The notes under the pieces: model-generated
Told to the model about the DNA's origin: nothing
Database searches by the model: none
What the model saw: the letters and a program-made list of their open reading frames with translations, nothing else
Made by a program: the position numbers and the translations under genes
Part shown: piece by piece, positions 31,163 through 39,618 of the stretch
Layout of the letters: each line of letters begins with the position of its first letter
Numbering within the stretch: the first letter of the stretch is position 1
Assembly: GCA_016899975.1 (NCBI GenBank)
Contig: JACJJN010000027.1
Span: 1-44,803, forward strand
Direction of reading: 5' to 3'
Length of the DNA: 44,803 bases
DNA from: Lacrimispora saccharolytica
GTDB taxonomy: Bacteria; Bacillota; Clostridia; Lachnospirales; Lachnospiraceae

Positions 31163-32143
31163 TCATAAAAACAAAGGATTCGACCACGCGGTCTTTCCGT
31201 GCGCATCGATACATTCCACCCGAAGATACTGTTCATTTCCCTTCAGGGGGAACTCCGCCCGAACCACAGACTGCTGTCCTTCTTTCACGAGTACTGTTCC
31301 CCCGGCATTGATATAATTTCCGGCAATAAAGTTCACCCGGCTTACCTGGCTGCATTCCACATAAGCCACATTGTCCCGGATGCCCCAATCATAGATTTCC
31401 GGGCCTGTACTGGAATAATAATTTCCATTCAGAATTGACCGTATCACTGCATCATGCTCCAGGGAATCTGCTTTTACAACAATATATCCTCCGAAACTGT
31501 CCTCGATCTTTCCATCGTTGTGATTATCGTCGGAAGCAGTCGCGTTAATCTTTATCCCTTTGCGGAGCATGATATCCCAGTGAACCGTATCAAATCCCGT
31601 TCCGCTTTCATTTTCCGTTCCGTAATTATAAATCTCCAGACCGGTAAGCCCCTTGATGTTGACAAACTCTTCTTCTCTCACTCTCGACCACACGGGATGA
31701 TTATATACCGTGACGCATCCGTGATCTTCCAGATCCTGCGCAAGCTCCTGGCCGACTTTTCCGCCATCCCACGATCCGTAAAAGATTCGCGGCGGATACT
31801 TCTCCAGATGGGCAAAGGTACCCTTTTTCGCATTCTTCTGCATGTCCTCCGTCCCGAGAATGCCATGTATATGATGCACGCACAGACGATCCGTTTTCTC
31901 CCTGTCCTTATACAGCACCGCGGATGCCTCGATCGCCGGCAGAACAATAAAGTCTTCTGCATTCAGTTCTCCCCGGTAATCAGAATAAAGATCATGATCA
32001 CTGATCGCCAGAAAGCTGTATCCATTTTCTTTATAAAACTTTACAACCTCCTGCGGCTTCAGGCATCCGTCCGAATTTGTTGTATGACAATGGATGTTTC
32101 CTTTATACCAGTTTCCTGTCTCGGTAAATCCATTCCTGTTCAT
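31163..32143 (-). CDS. PHP-domain phosphoesterase family protein
   Basis: 326 residues, no signal peptide. The PHP metal site is visible: NIHCHTTNSDG (His18, His20), AISDHD (Asp49-His50-Asp51), Glu72 in LPAIEAS, HHIHGI, YNHPVW, and a later SDDNH. The last ~90 residues look like a beta-sandwich. Such proteins are phosphoesterases (histidinol-phosphatase-like, or nucleotide 3',5'-bisphosphate types). The substrate is unknown. Only 17 nt before the MerR gene, so possibly part of the same pathway and unit. Confidence 0.85.
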   Translation of the reverse strand: MNRNGFTETGNWYKGNIHCHTTNSDGCLKPQEVVKFYKENGYSFLAISDHDLYSDYRGELNAEDFIVLPAIEASAVLYKDREKTDRLCVHHIHGILGTEDMQKNAKKGTFAHLEKYPPRIFYGSWDGGKVGQELAQDLEDHGCVTVYNHPVWSRVREEEFVNIKGLTGLEIYNYGTENESGTGFDTVHWDIMLRKGIKINATASDDNHNDGKIEDSFGGYIVVKADSLEHDAVIRSILNGNYYSSTGPEIYDWGIRDNVAYVECSQVSRVNFIAGNYINAGGTVLVKEGQQSVVRAEFPLKGNEQYLRVECIDAHGKTAWSNPLFL

Positions 32144-32220
32144 TTTTCTCTCCTCCTGACATGACTTTCTGCAGTCCCGATTGCTGCTGTATCGCAGATA
32201 TAAGAACCCATACTATTATT

Positions 32221-33144
32221 TTATTCTGTATTTTCCGTACCCTCTATCTTGTCTCTGTAAAATTCCCGTAAATTTCCTGTATCTTTTTCTGTCTGCAGAG
32301 GATTCTTTCTATTTCTGTAAGTTCCCGGACTCATTCCCATATACCGCCGGAACACCTTGCCGAAATAATTTCCGCTGGAAAATCCATTTTCTCTGGCAAT
32401 ACATTCCACACTTTTTTCCGTCCCCAGCAGATCATTCATCGCCGACTGAATCTTCAGCCGTGTCAGGAATTCAATGGGGGAAACTCCCATTTCGTTCCGG
32501 AAGCAGCGAGACAGATGCGCGGGAGAGACCCCCAGCTGCCCGGCTGCCTCCTCAATCCCCTGAATCACCGGATAACGCTCTTTCATATACTCCGCCGCTT
32601 TCCCCGCCAGAGAATCTTTCAGCGGTTTCCCCGGACGTTCCACCTCCCGCAGAAGCGCGCAGAGAAAGCGGTAAAGAAATTCTCCGCCTTCATATTTTTC
32701 CAGCCGTTCTTTTCCGATCAATCGTTCCTGAAGATTCAGTGCCATCCGCACCGGCACGCTTCCCGGATCCAATTCGATCAGTTCGGGACAGAGCGCTGCC
32801 AGTTTATCCGCGAAAGCATCCGCAGCGTTTCCCTCAAAATGAAGATAAAGAAATTCCCAGACAGCTCCCGGCTCATCCGGAAGACAATACCGGCTTTCCT
32901 CCGGAAAACGCACGAAAAAGCCGCTTCCCTTCTTTACAAGGCATTCTCTGCCATTTCGGACAAACAAACCTTCGCCCCGCAGCGTATACTGAAACAGAAA
33001 TCCTCCATACTCTGTCCGATTCCCGTTATAAAAATCATAGGTTTCCCCACATCTGCATTCGATTCCGCCGTCCAGCAGGACCAAAGGCTCATTCTCCATT
33101 TCATCCATGTTCAGAACACCGAACAATCCCTCTCTGTATTCCAT
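32221..33144 (-). CDS. AraC-family regulator with cupin-like sensor domain
   Basis: 307 residues from ATG 33144 (a TTG precedes it in frame), after AAAGGGG. The N-terminal cupin-like arm domain (FQYTLRGEGLF, KKGSGFFVRFPEE) is typical of sugar-responsive regulators. The C-terminal double helix-turn-helix shows GIEEAAGQLGVSPAHLSRCF and VECIARENGFSSGNYFGKVF. It is divergent from the GH27 alpha-galactosidase at 33293 with about 150 bp between, so it very likely controls that gene. A good minus-strand promoter serves the regulator itself. Confidence 0.92.
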   Translation of the reverse strand: MEYREGLFGVLNMDEMENEPLVLLDGGIECRCGETYDFYNGNRTEYGGFLFQYTLRGEGLFVRNGRECLVKKGSGFFVRFPEESRYCLPDEPGAVWEFLYLHFEGNAADAFADKLAALCPELIELDPGSVPVRMALNLQERLIGKERLEKYEGGEFLYRFLCALLREVERPGKPLKDSLAGKAAEYMKERYPVIQGIEEAAGQLGVSPAHLSRCFRNEMGVSPIEFLTRLKIQSAMNDLLGTEKSVECIARENGFSSGNYFGKVFRRYMGMSPGTYRNRKNPLQTEKDTGNLREFYRDKIEGTENTE

Positions 33145-33199
33145 CAAAAAATTACCCCTTTAAATCAAATTTTCATTCTTTCCTGCCAATATTAATCCA

Positions 33200-33229
33200 A
33201 TTATAATAGGTTTCAGAAAGAACGGTCAA
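33200..33229 (-). promoter_or_regulatory. Promoter of the AraC gene
   Basis: On the minus strand TTGACC (33229-33224), an 18-bp spacer, TATAAT (33205-33200). A plus-strand TATAAT at 33202-33207 overlaps it, with no good -35, as expected for an activator-dependent promoter of the GH27 gene. The two back-to-back promoters share the same bases. Confidence 0.7.
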
Positions 33230-33292
33230 GAGGAATGGAGGATATCAAATATCTACCCGAAAAATGCACTTAATCATAAGGAGGATTGCCTG

Positions 33293-34624
33293 ATGAACAA
33301 AAATACTTTTGCCAAACATCCGCCGATGGGCTGGAACAGTTACGATTATTACGACACTACCGTCAATGAAGCCCAGGTGCGAGCAAACGCTGAATATATG
33401 GCAGAACATCTGAAAGAATACGGATGGGAGTATGTGGTCATCGATATTGAATGGTACGCACACAAAGCCGGTTCTCAGAGGGACCGTTTCCAGTACATTC
33501 CCTTTTCTCAGTTGGAAATGGACGAATATTCCCGTCTTCTCCCCGAGCCGGAACGTTTCCCATCTTCCGCTGACGGAAAAGGCTTTGGTCCGCTGGCTGA
33601 ATATATCCACAGCCTGGGACTGAAATTCGGTATCCACATCATGCGGGGAATTCCGCGGATCGCCGCCCATCTCCACACACCGGTCAAAGGAACCTCCGTG
33701 ACCGCCGACCAGATCGCCAACCCCAGTTCCATCTGCGGCTGGAATCCGGATATGTACGGCGTGCGCAATACGCCGGAGGGGCAGGCTTACTACGATTCTC
33801 TGTTGGAACTGTACGCCTCCTGGGGCGTGGATTTCATCAAATGCGATGACATCTGCAATACGAATCTCTATCCCAACGATCCGTTTTCCGGGCGTCATGA
33901 GATCGAAATGCTTGCGAAAGCCATCCAGCGCTGCGGCAGGTTCATCGTACTTTCCCTGTCTCCGGGACCGGCGCTGATCGAACATGCATGGCATTATGAG
34001 AAATATGCGAATATGTGGCGGATCACTGATGATTTCTGGGATCACTGGGATTTGCTGAAAGATATGTTCCATCGATGTGAACTGTGGCAGAACCACGTCT
34101 CCGAAGGATGCTGGCCCGACTGCGATATGCTGCCTCTTGGAACGCTTGGAAAAGGATTCGGGGAGGAACGCGCCACACGGTTTACTCCTGAGGAACAGAA
34201 GACAATGATGACACTGTGGTGCATCTTCGGATCTCCGATGATGCTGGGCGCGGAGCTGACCCTGCTGGATCAGGAGACCCTGGCGCTGCTGACCAACCGG
34301 GAGGTCCTCCATCTGCTGAATTCCGACTGTCATGCCAGACAGGTACGTCTGGATGACGACTGTGCAGTCTGGACAGCCAGGGACACAAAAACAGGAGACG
34401 TTTATGCTGCTCTGTTTAATCTCAGTGATGAGACAGCCACTGTATCCGTACAGCTGGAAGAGCTGACGGAAACCTTCGGACTCTCCGAAAACGATGGGGA
34501 TTCCACCGTTTCCGTAACACTCTATGACCTCTGGAGCGGCTGTGACACAAACACAACGGGAACCACTCTTCAGTCAGAACTGGCTGCCCACTCATGTGTG
34601 ATCTGGAAAATCCTCAGACACTGA
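33293..34624 (+). CDS. GH27 alpha-galactosidase (melibiase family)
   Basis: 443 residues, no signal peptide, so cytoplasmic. Clan-D barrel: N-terminal PPMGWNSYDYY, the nucleophile in DFIKCDD (Asp185), and the acid/base in the R-x-x-x-D motif RITDDFW (Arg243...Asp247). A C-terminal beta-sandwich follows from about 350. It should hydrolyse alpha-galactosides such as melibiose or raffinose-type sugars; other GH27 activities (alpha-N-acetylgalactosaminidase, isomaltodextranase, beta-L-arabinopyranosidase) cannot be excluded. ATG 33293 follows AAGGAGG. Single gene, divergent from its probable AraC regulator. Confidence 0.93.
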   Translation: MNKNTFAKHPPMGWNSYDYYDTTVNEAQVRANAEYMAEHLKEYGWEYVVIDIEWYAHKAGSQRDRFQYIPFSQLEMDEYSRLLPEPERFPSSADGKGFGPLAEYIHSLGLKFGIHIMRGIPRIAAHLHTPVKGTSVTADQIANPSSICGWNPDMYGVRNTPEGQAYYDSLLELYASWGVDFIKCDDICNTNLYPNDPFSGRHEIEMLAKAIQRCGRFIVLSLSPGPALIEHAWHYEKYANMWRITDDFWDHWDLLKDMFHRCELWQNHVSEGCWPDCDMLPLGTLGKGFGEERATRFTPEEQKTMMTLWCIFGSPMMLGAELTLLDQETLALLTNREVLHLLNSDCHARQVRLDDDCAVWTARDTKTGDVYAALFNLSDETATVSVQLEELTETFGLSENDGDSTVSVTLYDLWSGCDTNTTGTTLQSELAAHSCVIWKILRH

Positions 34625-34661
34625 AAAATTCCGGCTGCCTTCTCAGGCAGCCGGAACTGTT
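34624..34661. terminator. Bidirectional terminator between GH27 and the DUF454 gene
   Basis: TTCCGGCTGCC (34629-34639) pairs perfectly with GGCAGCCGGAA (34646-34656). There is an A run on the left (giving U on minus) and TGTTTTG on the right. The DUF454 stop codon lies in the loop, so its last codons (VPAA) are part of the stem. Confidence 0.85.
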
Positions 34662-35023
34662 TTGATCTTCGTAAAGAAATAAATATATTTGAACAGGATC
34701 AATCCGACGATCACAATCCTTCTCGGCAGATTCTGCATCATCAGAAACGCCAGGATCAGCATTGCGGAAGCCGGCAGCAAAATACAGAGCTTGGTCTTCA
34801 GCGTCATCGCCCGCTCCTTCACAAAACTGTCCAGATGCTTCTGATACAGCTTTGTCCCGCAGAACCACCGATGAAACCGTTCCGATCCCCGGGCGAAACA
34901 ATAGGACGCCAGAAGCAGAAGCGGCGTCGTGGGCAGAATCGGCAGAACCACACCGATCGCTCCGATTCCCAAACTGATAAAAGCAATACTCAGCCACACA
35001 TATTTCCATGGATTTCTCTTCAT
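34643..35023 (-). CDS. DUF454-family membrane protein (YbaN-like)
   Basis: 126 residues. It begins KRNPWKYVWLSIAFISLGIGAIGVVLPILPTTPLLLLA (core signature: GVVLPILPTTP), followed by CFARGSERFHRW, the pattern of DUF454 inner-membrane proteins. Two helices near the N-terminus and about two near residues 80-120. Function unknown. ATG 35023 follows AAGGGAGA; an upstream ATG (35080) lacks a site. Confidence 0.88.
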   Translation of the reverse strand: MKRNPWKYVWLSIAFISLGIGAIGVVLPILPTTPLLLLASYCFARGSERFHRWFCGTKLYQKHLDSFVKERAMTLKTKLCILLPASAMLILAFLMMQNLPRRIVIVGLILFKYIYFFTKIKTVPAA

Positions 35024-35088
35024 ATCATCTCCCTTTCTTTCTCTGATCCGAAAATCCATTTCCATAATTTTCAGATACATCCCAGTAC

Positions 35089-35229
35089 ATCGACTGCTAA
35101 GTCAAAAACCCCGCAGCAAGCTACAGGGCATCAAATTTGCAGCGCAGCAGAGCTACGGGGTATTTGACCCTCGCGGCAGTTGCCAAATGGACATGCAAGC
35201 ATGTCCGCTTGGCTCGTTGCCCGCGGGAA
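35089..35229. repeat. Palindromic dispersed repeat, copy C (complete)
   Basis: Close match to copy A over about 130 bases, including the left arm at 35102-35117, right arm 35152-35167 (here imperfectly paired), second hairpin 35183-35212 and the CCCGCGGGAATAA end. It is preceded by GTACATCGACTGCTAA, the half-site also found beside copy B. Confidence 0.85.
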
Positions 35230-35321
35230 TAACTGCTACATTCACGCAGAATGCTTTTGCTTGTCGTTAGTTCCTCCTAACCCAAAAGATACCATAAAAT
35301 CCATGGATTTGTCAACTCTTT

Positions 35322-35864
35322 TTAATATATGTACAGACTGAAAAAAGACACGATGTTCCCATCCCACTGAATTTCCATCCCGCAGCTTTCCGCCATCTTT
35401 CCGGCGTCGATACAGTAAGCGGACAGACAGGAAGCCATTTTTTCCGGGCAGACACACGGCGTTTCTTCTGTCTTATGACAAACCGGGCAGATTCCGCAGG
35501 GACCGCACATGATCGGAAATCCGTTTTGATCCATGCCTTCCTGTTTCAGCTTTTCCAACAACTTCCAGGTCATTTCCGTATGGCGTTTCTTCAGTTTCTT
35601 CATCTCCCTGTCATCCATGAAATCCCTGACCTGCGTCCGTGTCTGAAAAACTGCCGCATGGGTATGGGCGAGCACCCGCGCTTTCATCACTTCCGGGGTT
35701 CCACAGTCCGGCGGACATCCGTAATTTGCCCCGTAATTTCCGCAGCTGTTTTCTTCACAATATTTTCTGTACTCCGGCACAAAAACAAGTTCATTGACAG
35801 GGATGACTGCCGCTGCTGCAAACCCTTCCGCCGCAGCCAGCTCCCGGATCCTGCTCTCTTCCAT
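35322..35864 (-). CDS. DUF2284-family cysteine-rich metal-binding protein
   Basis: 180 residues with 13 or more cysteines in clusters: CEENSCGNYG, YGCPPDCG, MCGPCGICPVC and CVCPEKMASCLSAYC. DUF2284 proteins are predicted metal- or Fe-S-binding proteins of anaerobes with no firm function. ATG 35864 follows GGAGAGGAGAG. The gene lies alone between two different dispersed repeats. Confidence 0.88.
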   Translation of the reverse strand: MEESRIRELAAAEGFAAAAVIPVNELVFVPEYRKYCEENSCGNYGANYGCPPDCGTPEVMKARVLAHTHAAVFQTRTQVRDFMDDREMKKLKKRHTEMTWKLLEKLKQEGMDQNGFPIMCGPCGICPVCHKTEETPCVCPEKMASCLSAYCIDAGKMAESCGMEIQWDGNIVSFFSLYIY

Positions 35865-35927
35865 ATTTCTCTCCTCTCCGGAACATGTCCTTCTGCATTG
35901 CTGTCAGAATTTATTTGAAACTTCCTG

Positions 35928-36001
35928 GAGTGTGTTTGAAAATTGCTTTCTGCGAGATATGCGTCACAGTTTGTGGGAATGAATTTTTCAAACACGCTCT
36001 A
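35928..36001. repeat. Second palindromic repeat family, complete copy
   Basis: About 74 bp bounded by AGTGTGTTTGAAAA (35929-35942) and its near-complement TTTTCAAACACGCT (35985-35998, one mismatch), ending in CTAA. One arm also occurs at 9918-9952. No coding capacity: a MITE/REP-like unit. Confidence 0.75.
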
Positions 36002-36153
36002 ACTCCGGACATGCCTTTCCATCTTTTCACATACCCTTATTATAATACAAAGAATTCCGGAATGCTAAGATTTTCTCGCCCCACTTCACAAACATCCAGT
36101 ATCATTTCATCCCCCTCATTTCAAGCGAATCATTTTTCCGATGCCAAAGTCAG

Positions 36154-36205
36154 AAAGCAGGCAGCCGCCCGCCGTCCACGCATACCACCTGCGCCTGCCT
36201 GCTTT
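36154..36205 (-). terminator. Probable terminator of the siderophore operon
   Basis: Perfect 11-bp stem AAAGCAGGCAG (36154-36164) with CTGCCTGCTTT (36195-36205), just after the last gene. The U tract on the minus strand is weak (TTTCTGACTTTGG). The rest of the gap between 36002 and 36231 shows nothing else. Confidence 0.55.
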
Positions 36206-36231
36206 CGTCCGTTTCGCCAAAAAATAATCGC

Positions 36232-37299
36232 TTACGCCAACAGTGTATTCTCCAGATCCTGCAGCATCAGATTCAGCGCCTGCACGCCGCCCTCTGCGGT
36301 GTACCATACTGCCGGATGCTCCAGGTAAACAAGCTGTCCGTTTTTATATGCGTCTGTGCCCTGCACCAGCTCATTTTCCATGATATCCTGTGCAAGCTGC
36401 GCTCCGTCTGTGCCGATCGCCGCGTCACGGTCCATCACAAAAATATAGTCCGGATTTTTTTCCACGACATATTCGAAGGATGCTTCATTTCCATGGGTAG
36501 AGGTATCTGCGTTTGCGTCTACACCCACATTCTCAAATCCGATCTCCCTGCCAATCATCGAGCAGCGTCCATCGTTTCCAAGTACATTAAAGCTTCCGCT
36601 GGTACACATTCCGACGATTGCTGTTTTTCCTTCCGCAAACGCCTCCAGAGTCTCAATTCTCTCATCAAAGTCCGCCATCAGCTCATCCACCTGATCTTCC
36701 AGACCAAACATCGCCGCAATGGTGGAAGCATTTTTTCTCACGCTTTCCACGACTCCGATCTCCGTATCTGTCGACAGATAAACCACCGGAGCAATCTCGC
36801 TGAGCGTGTCATAGGAGGAAGAAAGGCGGCCGCCGATAAAGATCACATCCGGTTCACACGCCATGACCGCTTCCATATCTGCCTCTTTGATCGTTCCAAG
36901 ATTTTCGATGTTCTCGTCTGTAACATAATCCTGCAGATAATCCAGGGAAGTGCCTGCGGAACCTACGACACGGTCGCCCACTCCAAGGCTGTCGATGATA
37001 TCCAGGCAAGCCATATCCAGGATCGCGATACGCTCCGGGTCATACGGCACTTCCAGATCCACTTCTTCCTTGTTCGCATTCAGGCTCTTGACCGTGATCG
37101 TCTCCGGTTTTTCTTCCCCGGAAGACGCCGTGGAAGCATCCGATGCAGCGGATGCGGAAGACACGTCAGATACCGCGGAACTTCCGGATGCCGAGGTGCT
37201 TCCTGATGAGGAACTGTCAGAATTCCCTCCGGCTCCGCACGCTGCGAGAGAAACTGCCATTACTGCCGATAACGCAAGTGTCATAATTTTTTTCTTCAT
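36232..37299 (-). CDS. Siderophore/iron-complex substrate-binding lipoprotein (YclQ/CeuE-like)
   Basis: 355 residues. Signal peptide with lipobox SLAAC (Cys21 region), a Ser/Ala/Asp-rich linker of about 50 residues, then a type III binding fold (PERIAILDMACLDIIDSLG, CEPDVIFIGG, FEYVVEKNPDYIFVMDRD) as in catecholate-siderophore receptors such as YclQ. It delivers ferric siderophore to the permease. ATG 37299 is used, about 10 nt after AGGAG; the frame extends upstream to 37374 into the previous gene. Last gene of the operon. Confidence 0.9.
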   Translation of the reverse strand: MKKKIMTLALSAVMAVSLAACGAGGNSDSSSSGSTSASGSSAVSDVSSASAASDASTASSGEEKPETITVKSLNANKEEVDLEVPYDPERIAILDMACLDIIDSLGVGDRVVGSAGTSLDYLQDYVTDENIENLGTIKEADMEAVMACEPDVIFIGGRLSSSYDTLSEIAPVVYLSTDTEIGVVESVRKNASTIAAMFGLEDQVDELMADFDERIETLEAFAEGKTAIVGMCTSGSFNVLGNDGRCSMIGREIGFENVGVDANADTSTHGNEASFEYVVEKNPDYIFVMDRDAAIGTDGAQLAQDIMENELVQGTDAYKNGQLVYLEHPAVWYTAEGGVQALNLMLQDLENTLLA

Positions 37300-37321
37300 A
37301 ATATAAGATCTCCTTTTTCTT

Positions 37322-38074
37322 TTAATAGTAAATAGACAATGGTTTGCCTTCGATTTCCATGATCTCAAAATCAACTTTATAAATTTCCGACAGATTCTCC
37401 TTGGTCATCACCTCCTCAACGGTTCCGAATTTGGCAATCTTTCCGTCCACAAACGCACAGATATAATCGGAATAAAACGCCGCGTAATTGATCTCATGCA
37501 GTACCAGAACCACCGTTTTCCCCAGCTCATCACAGAGTCTGCGGACGATTTTCATCATATTGGTCGCATGATAAATATCCAGATTGTTGGTCGGTTCGTC
37601 CAGCAGCACATATTCCGTATCCTGCGCGATCACCATCGCAATGCAGGCGCGCTGCCGCTGTCCGCCGGACAATTCGTCGATAAAACGATCCTGAAATTCC
37701 TCCAGCTCCATATAGGAAATCGCCTTGTCTATGATCTCCTGATCTTCTTTCGTAATGCGCCCACCGGAATAGGGAAACCTGCCGAAAGCTACCAGCTCCC
37801 GCACAGTAAGCTTCATCTGGATATTGTTGCTCTGGGTCAGGATTGCCAGCCGTTTGGACAGTTCCTTGCTCTTCCATTTGGTAATATCCGTCCCCTCAAA
37901 ATTCACCTGACCGGAATCATGAGCGATCAGCCTGGAAATCATTCCCATAACGGTGGATTTTCCCGCACCGTTGGGACCGATCAGGGAAATCACCTTTCCT
38001 TTTGGAATCTCAAAACTGACAGAATCCACCACTGCTTTGTCATCATATTTTTTTGTAAGATTTTTTATCTGCAT
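37322..38074 (-). CDS. Siderophore ABC transporter ATP-binding protein (YclP/FecE-like)
   Basis: 250 residues. Walker A GPNGAGKST, signature LSGGQRQR, Walker B YVLLDEPTNNLD, and the H-loop VLVLHEINYA. It begins MQIKNLTKKYDDKAV, typical of FecE/YclP ATPases. The gene lies 3 nt downstream of the permease stop and 22 nt before the receptor start. It hydrolyses ATP to drive iron-siderophore uptake. Confidence 0.94.
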   Translation of the reverse strand: MQIKNLTKKYDDKAVVDSVSFEIPKGKVISLIGPNGAGKSTVMGMISRLIAHDSGQVNFEGTDITKWKSKELSKRLAILTQSNNIQMKLTVRELVAFGRFPYSGGRITKEDQEIIDKAISYMELEEFQDRFIDELSGGQRQRACIAMVIAQDTEYVLLDEPTNNLDIYHATNMMKIVRRLCDELGKTVVLVLHEINYAAFYSDYICAFVDGKIAKFGTVEEVMTKENLSEIYKVDFEIMEIEGKPLSIYY

Positions 38075-38077
38075 GAT

Positions 38078-39055
38078 TCAGACCCTCCGATTTGTCAGCA
38101 GGAGATAGAGGAAATAAATCCCGCCTCCCACCGTAATAAACACGCTGACCGGGATCGCGTATGTAAAAACCTGCTCCACGATCAGCTGACCTCCCACCAG
38201 CACAATCATTCCAAACAGTGCAGATCCAAGGATCAACTGACCGTGACGGAAGGTTTTCAGAAGCTGCCGGGACAGATTTGCAATGATCAGTCCCAGGAAT
38301 GAGATTGGTCCAACCATCGCCGTCGCCACCGCGATGCACAGCGTCACTCCCAGCAGAAGCCGCCGAATGGTCCGGTCATAATCCACACCAAGATTCACCG
38401 CCTGGTCCTTTCCCAGCGTAATGACATTCAAAAGTGCAAGGTCCTTCCTCAGCACAAAGATCACCACAGCCAGAACGACAACAGAAAACAGAATGATCTC
38501 TGAATTGATATTGCTGAAGCTTGCCACCAGCGTGCTAAGAAGGCTGTCATATTCATTGGGATCCATGACACGGGTGAGCGTAGTCTGTATACTGGAAAAA
38601 AATGACGACAGCACAGTTCCGATCAGCAGCACATACAGAACATTATGCCTGGTTTTCTTAAACAGATAGCTGTACACCACCGTAGCCACCACTCCCATCA
38701 GCAGCAGGTCCGCCGCAAAAGCTGCATTGGCGTTTCTCGCCAGAAGACTTCCTGAACCGGCAAAAAATACAATCGCCGTGTGGATCAGTGTATACAGCGA
38801 ATTCATACCCAGAAGACACGGCGTCACGATCGTATTGTTGATGATCGACTGAAATACGATGGATGCCCCGCCGATGGCAAATGCCGTGATCAGCATTGCG
38901 ATCAGCTTCGGCGTGCGGATCTTCATCGCATAAGCAAAAAGCTTCTGGTTTTCAAAATTCACACCCACCAGCATATAGGCAGCGCCCGCCAGCGCCACGA
39001 GCAGGAGCATGAACATGAGTTTCCGGATGTTTTTCCTGCAAGCTGACGTATTCAT
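38078..39055 (-). CDS. FecCD-family iron-siderophore permease (YclO-like)
   Basis: 325 residues, full length, about nine membrane helices, with the FecCD landmarks FAIGGASIVFQSIINN, PCLLGMNSLY, GKDQAVNLGVDY, and GPISFLGLIIANLSRQL. Its start overlaps the end of the upstream permease remnant by 4 bp (ATGA). In intact Ycl-type systems two different permeases form the channel; here only this one is complete. Confidence 0.93.
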   Translation of the reverse strand: MNTSACRKNIRKLMFMLLLVALAGAAYMLVGVNFENQKLFAYAMKIRTPKLIAMLITAFAIGGASIVFQSIINNTIVTPCLLGMNSLYTLIHTAIVFFAGSGSLLARNANAAFAADLLLMGVVATVVYSYLFKKTRHNVLYVLLIGTVLSSFFSSIQTTLTRVMDPNEYDSLLSTLVASFSNINSEIILFSVVVLAVVIFVLRKDLALLNVITLGKDQAVNLGVDYDRTIRRLLLGVTLCIAVATAMVGPISFLGLIIANLSRQLLKTFRHGQLILGSALFGMIVLVGGQLIVEQVFTYAIPVSVFITVGGGIYFLYLLLTNRRV

Positions 39056-39474
39056 TGTTTGTCACCTCCATCCAGACCGGAAACGGCACAGCTGCAGCCG
39101 GATGTTCCCGCTCCCTGCAGCCGGACTGCTTTCCTTCCGTTTTTCAGGCGGTACAGCAAAAGCCCGATAAAGAGGATACTTCCAATAATTCCCACGATCA
39201 GTTCAATGGGAAGCTCATACGGCGCGATCACCACTCTTCCGATCATGTCGCAGGCAAGGACAAATACCGCTCCAAAGAGCGCCGTGTCCACCAACGTTCC
39301 CCGGATCCTGTCACCTTTGAACATAGCGACAACGTTCGGAACGATCAGCCCGATGTAGGAAATCGACCCGACCACAACAACCACAGAAGCTGTGATCATC
39401 GCAGCGATCGTCAGTCCCAGGAACAGAACAAAATTGTACGGAACTCCCAGGTTTCTGGAGAAATCCTTTCCCAT
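39052..39474 (-). pseudogene. 5'-truncated FecCD permease (YclN-like), C-terminal ~140 residues
   Basis: The visible part, GKDFSRNLGVPYNFVLFL through SISYIGLIVPNVVAMF and PIELIVGIIGSILFIGLLL, is the C-terminal 40% of a partner permease of 315-340 residues. An in-frame TAA stands just three codons before the ATG at 39474. The missing N-terminal half is not found in any frame upstream, where a promoter for the divergent DUF1846 gene sits instead. This looks like a 5' deletion. A short protein could still be made, but no strong ribosome site precedes it. Confidence 0.8.
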
Positions 39475-39529
39475 TCCTATTTTTTACATCCTCTTCCATG
39501 TTAAAATGTGACAAATTTCAAAAAAACCC

Positions 39530-39558
39530 TTGCCTGCTTTCCAAACCACTCGTATACT
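39530..39558 (+). promoter_or_regulatory. Promoter of the DUF1846 gene
   Basis: TTGCCT at 39530-39535, a 17-bp spacer, TATACT at 39553-39558. Leader of about 50 nt to the start codon. Confidence 0.75.
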
Positions 39559-39618
39559 ATAGTGTGGATGTTTGTTTTTTAGTGAGTATTATATTATAAA
39601 GCAAAGGAGAAAAAAGCC

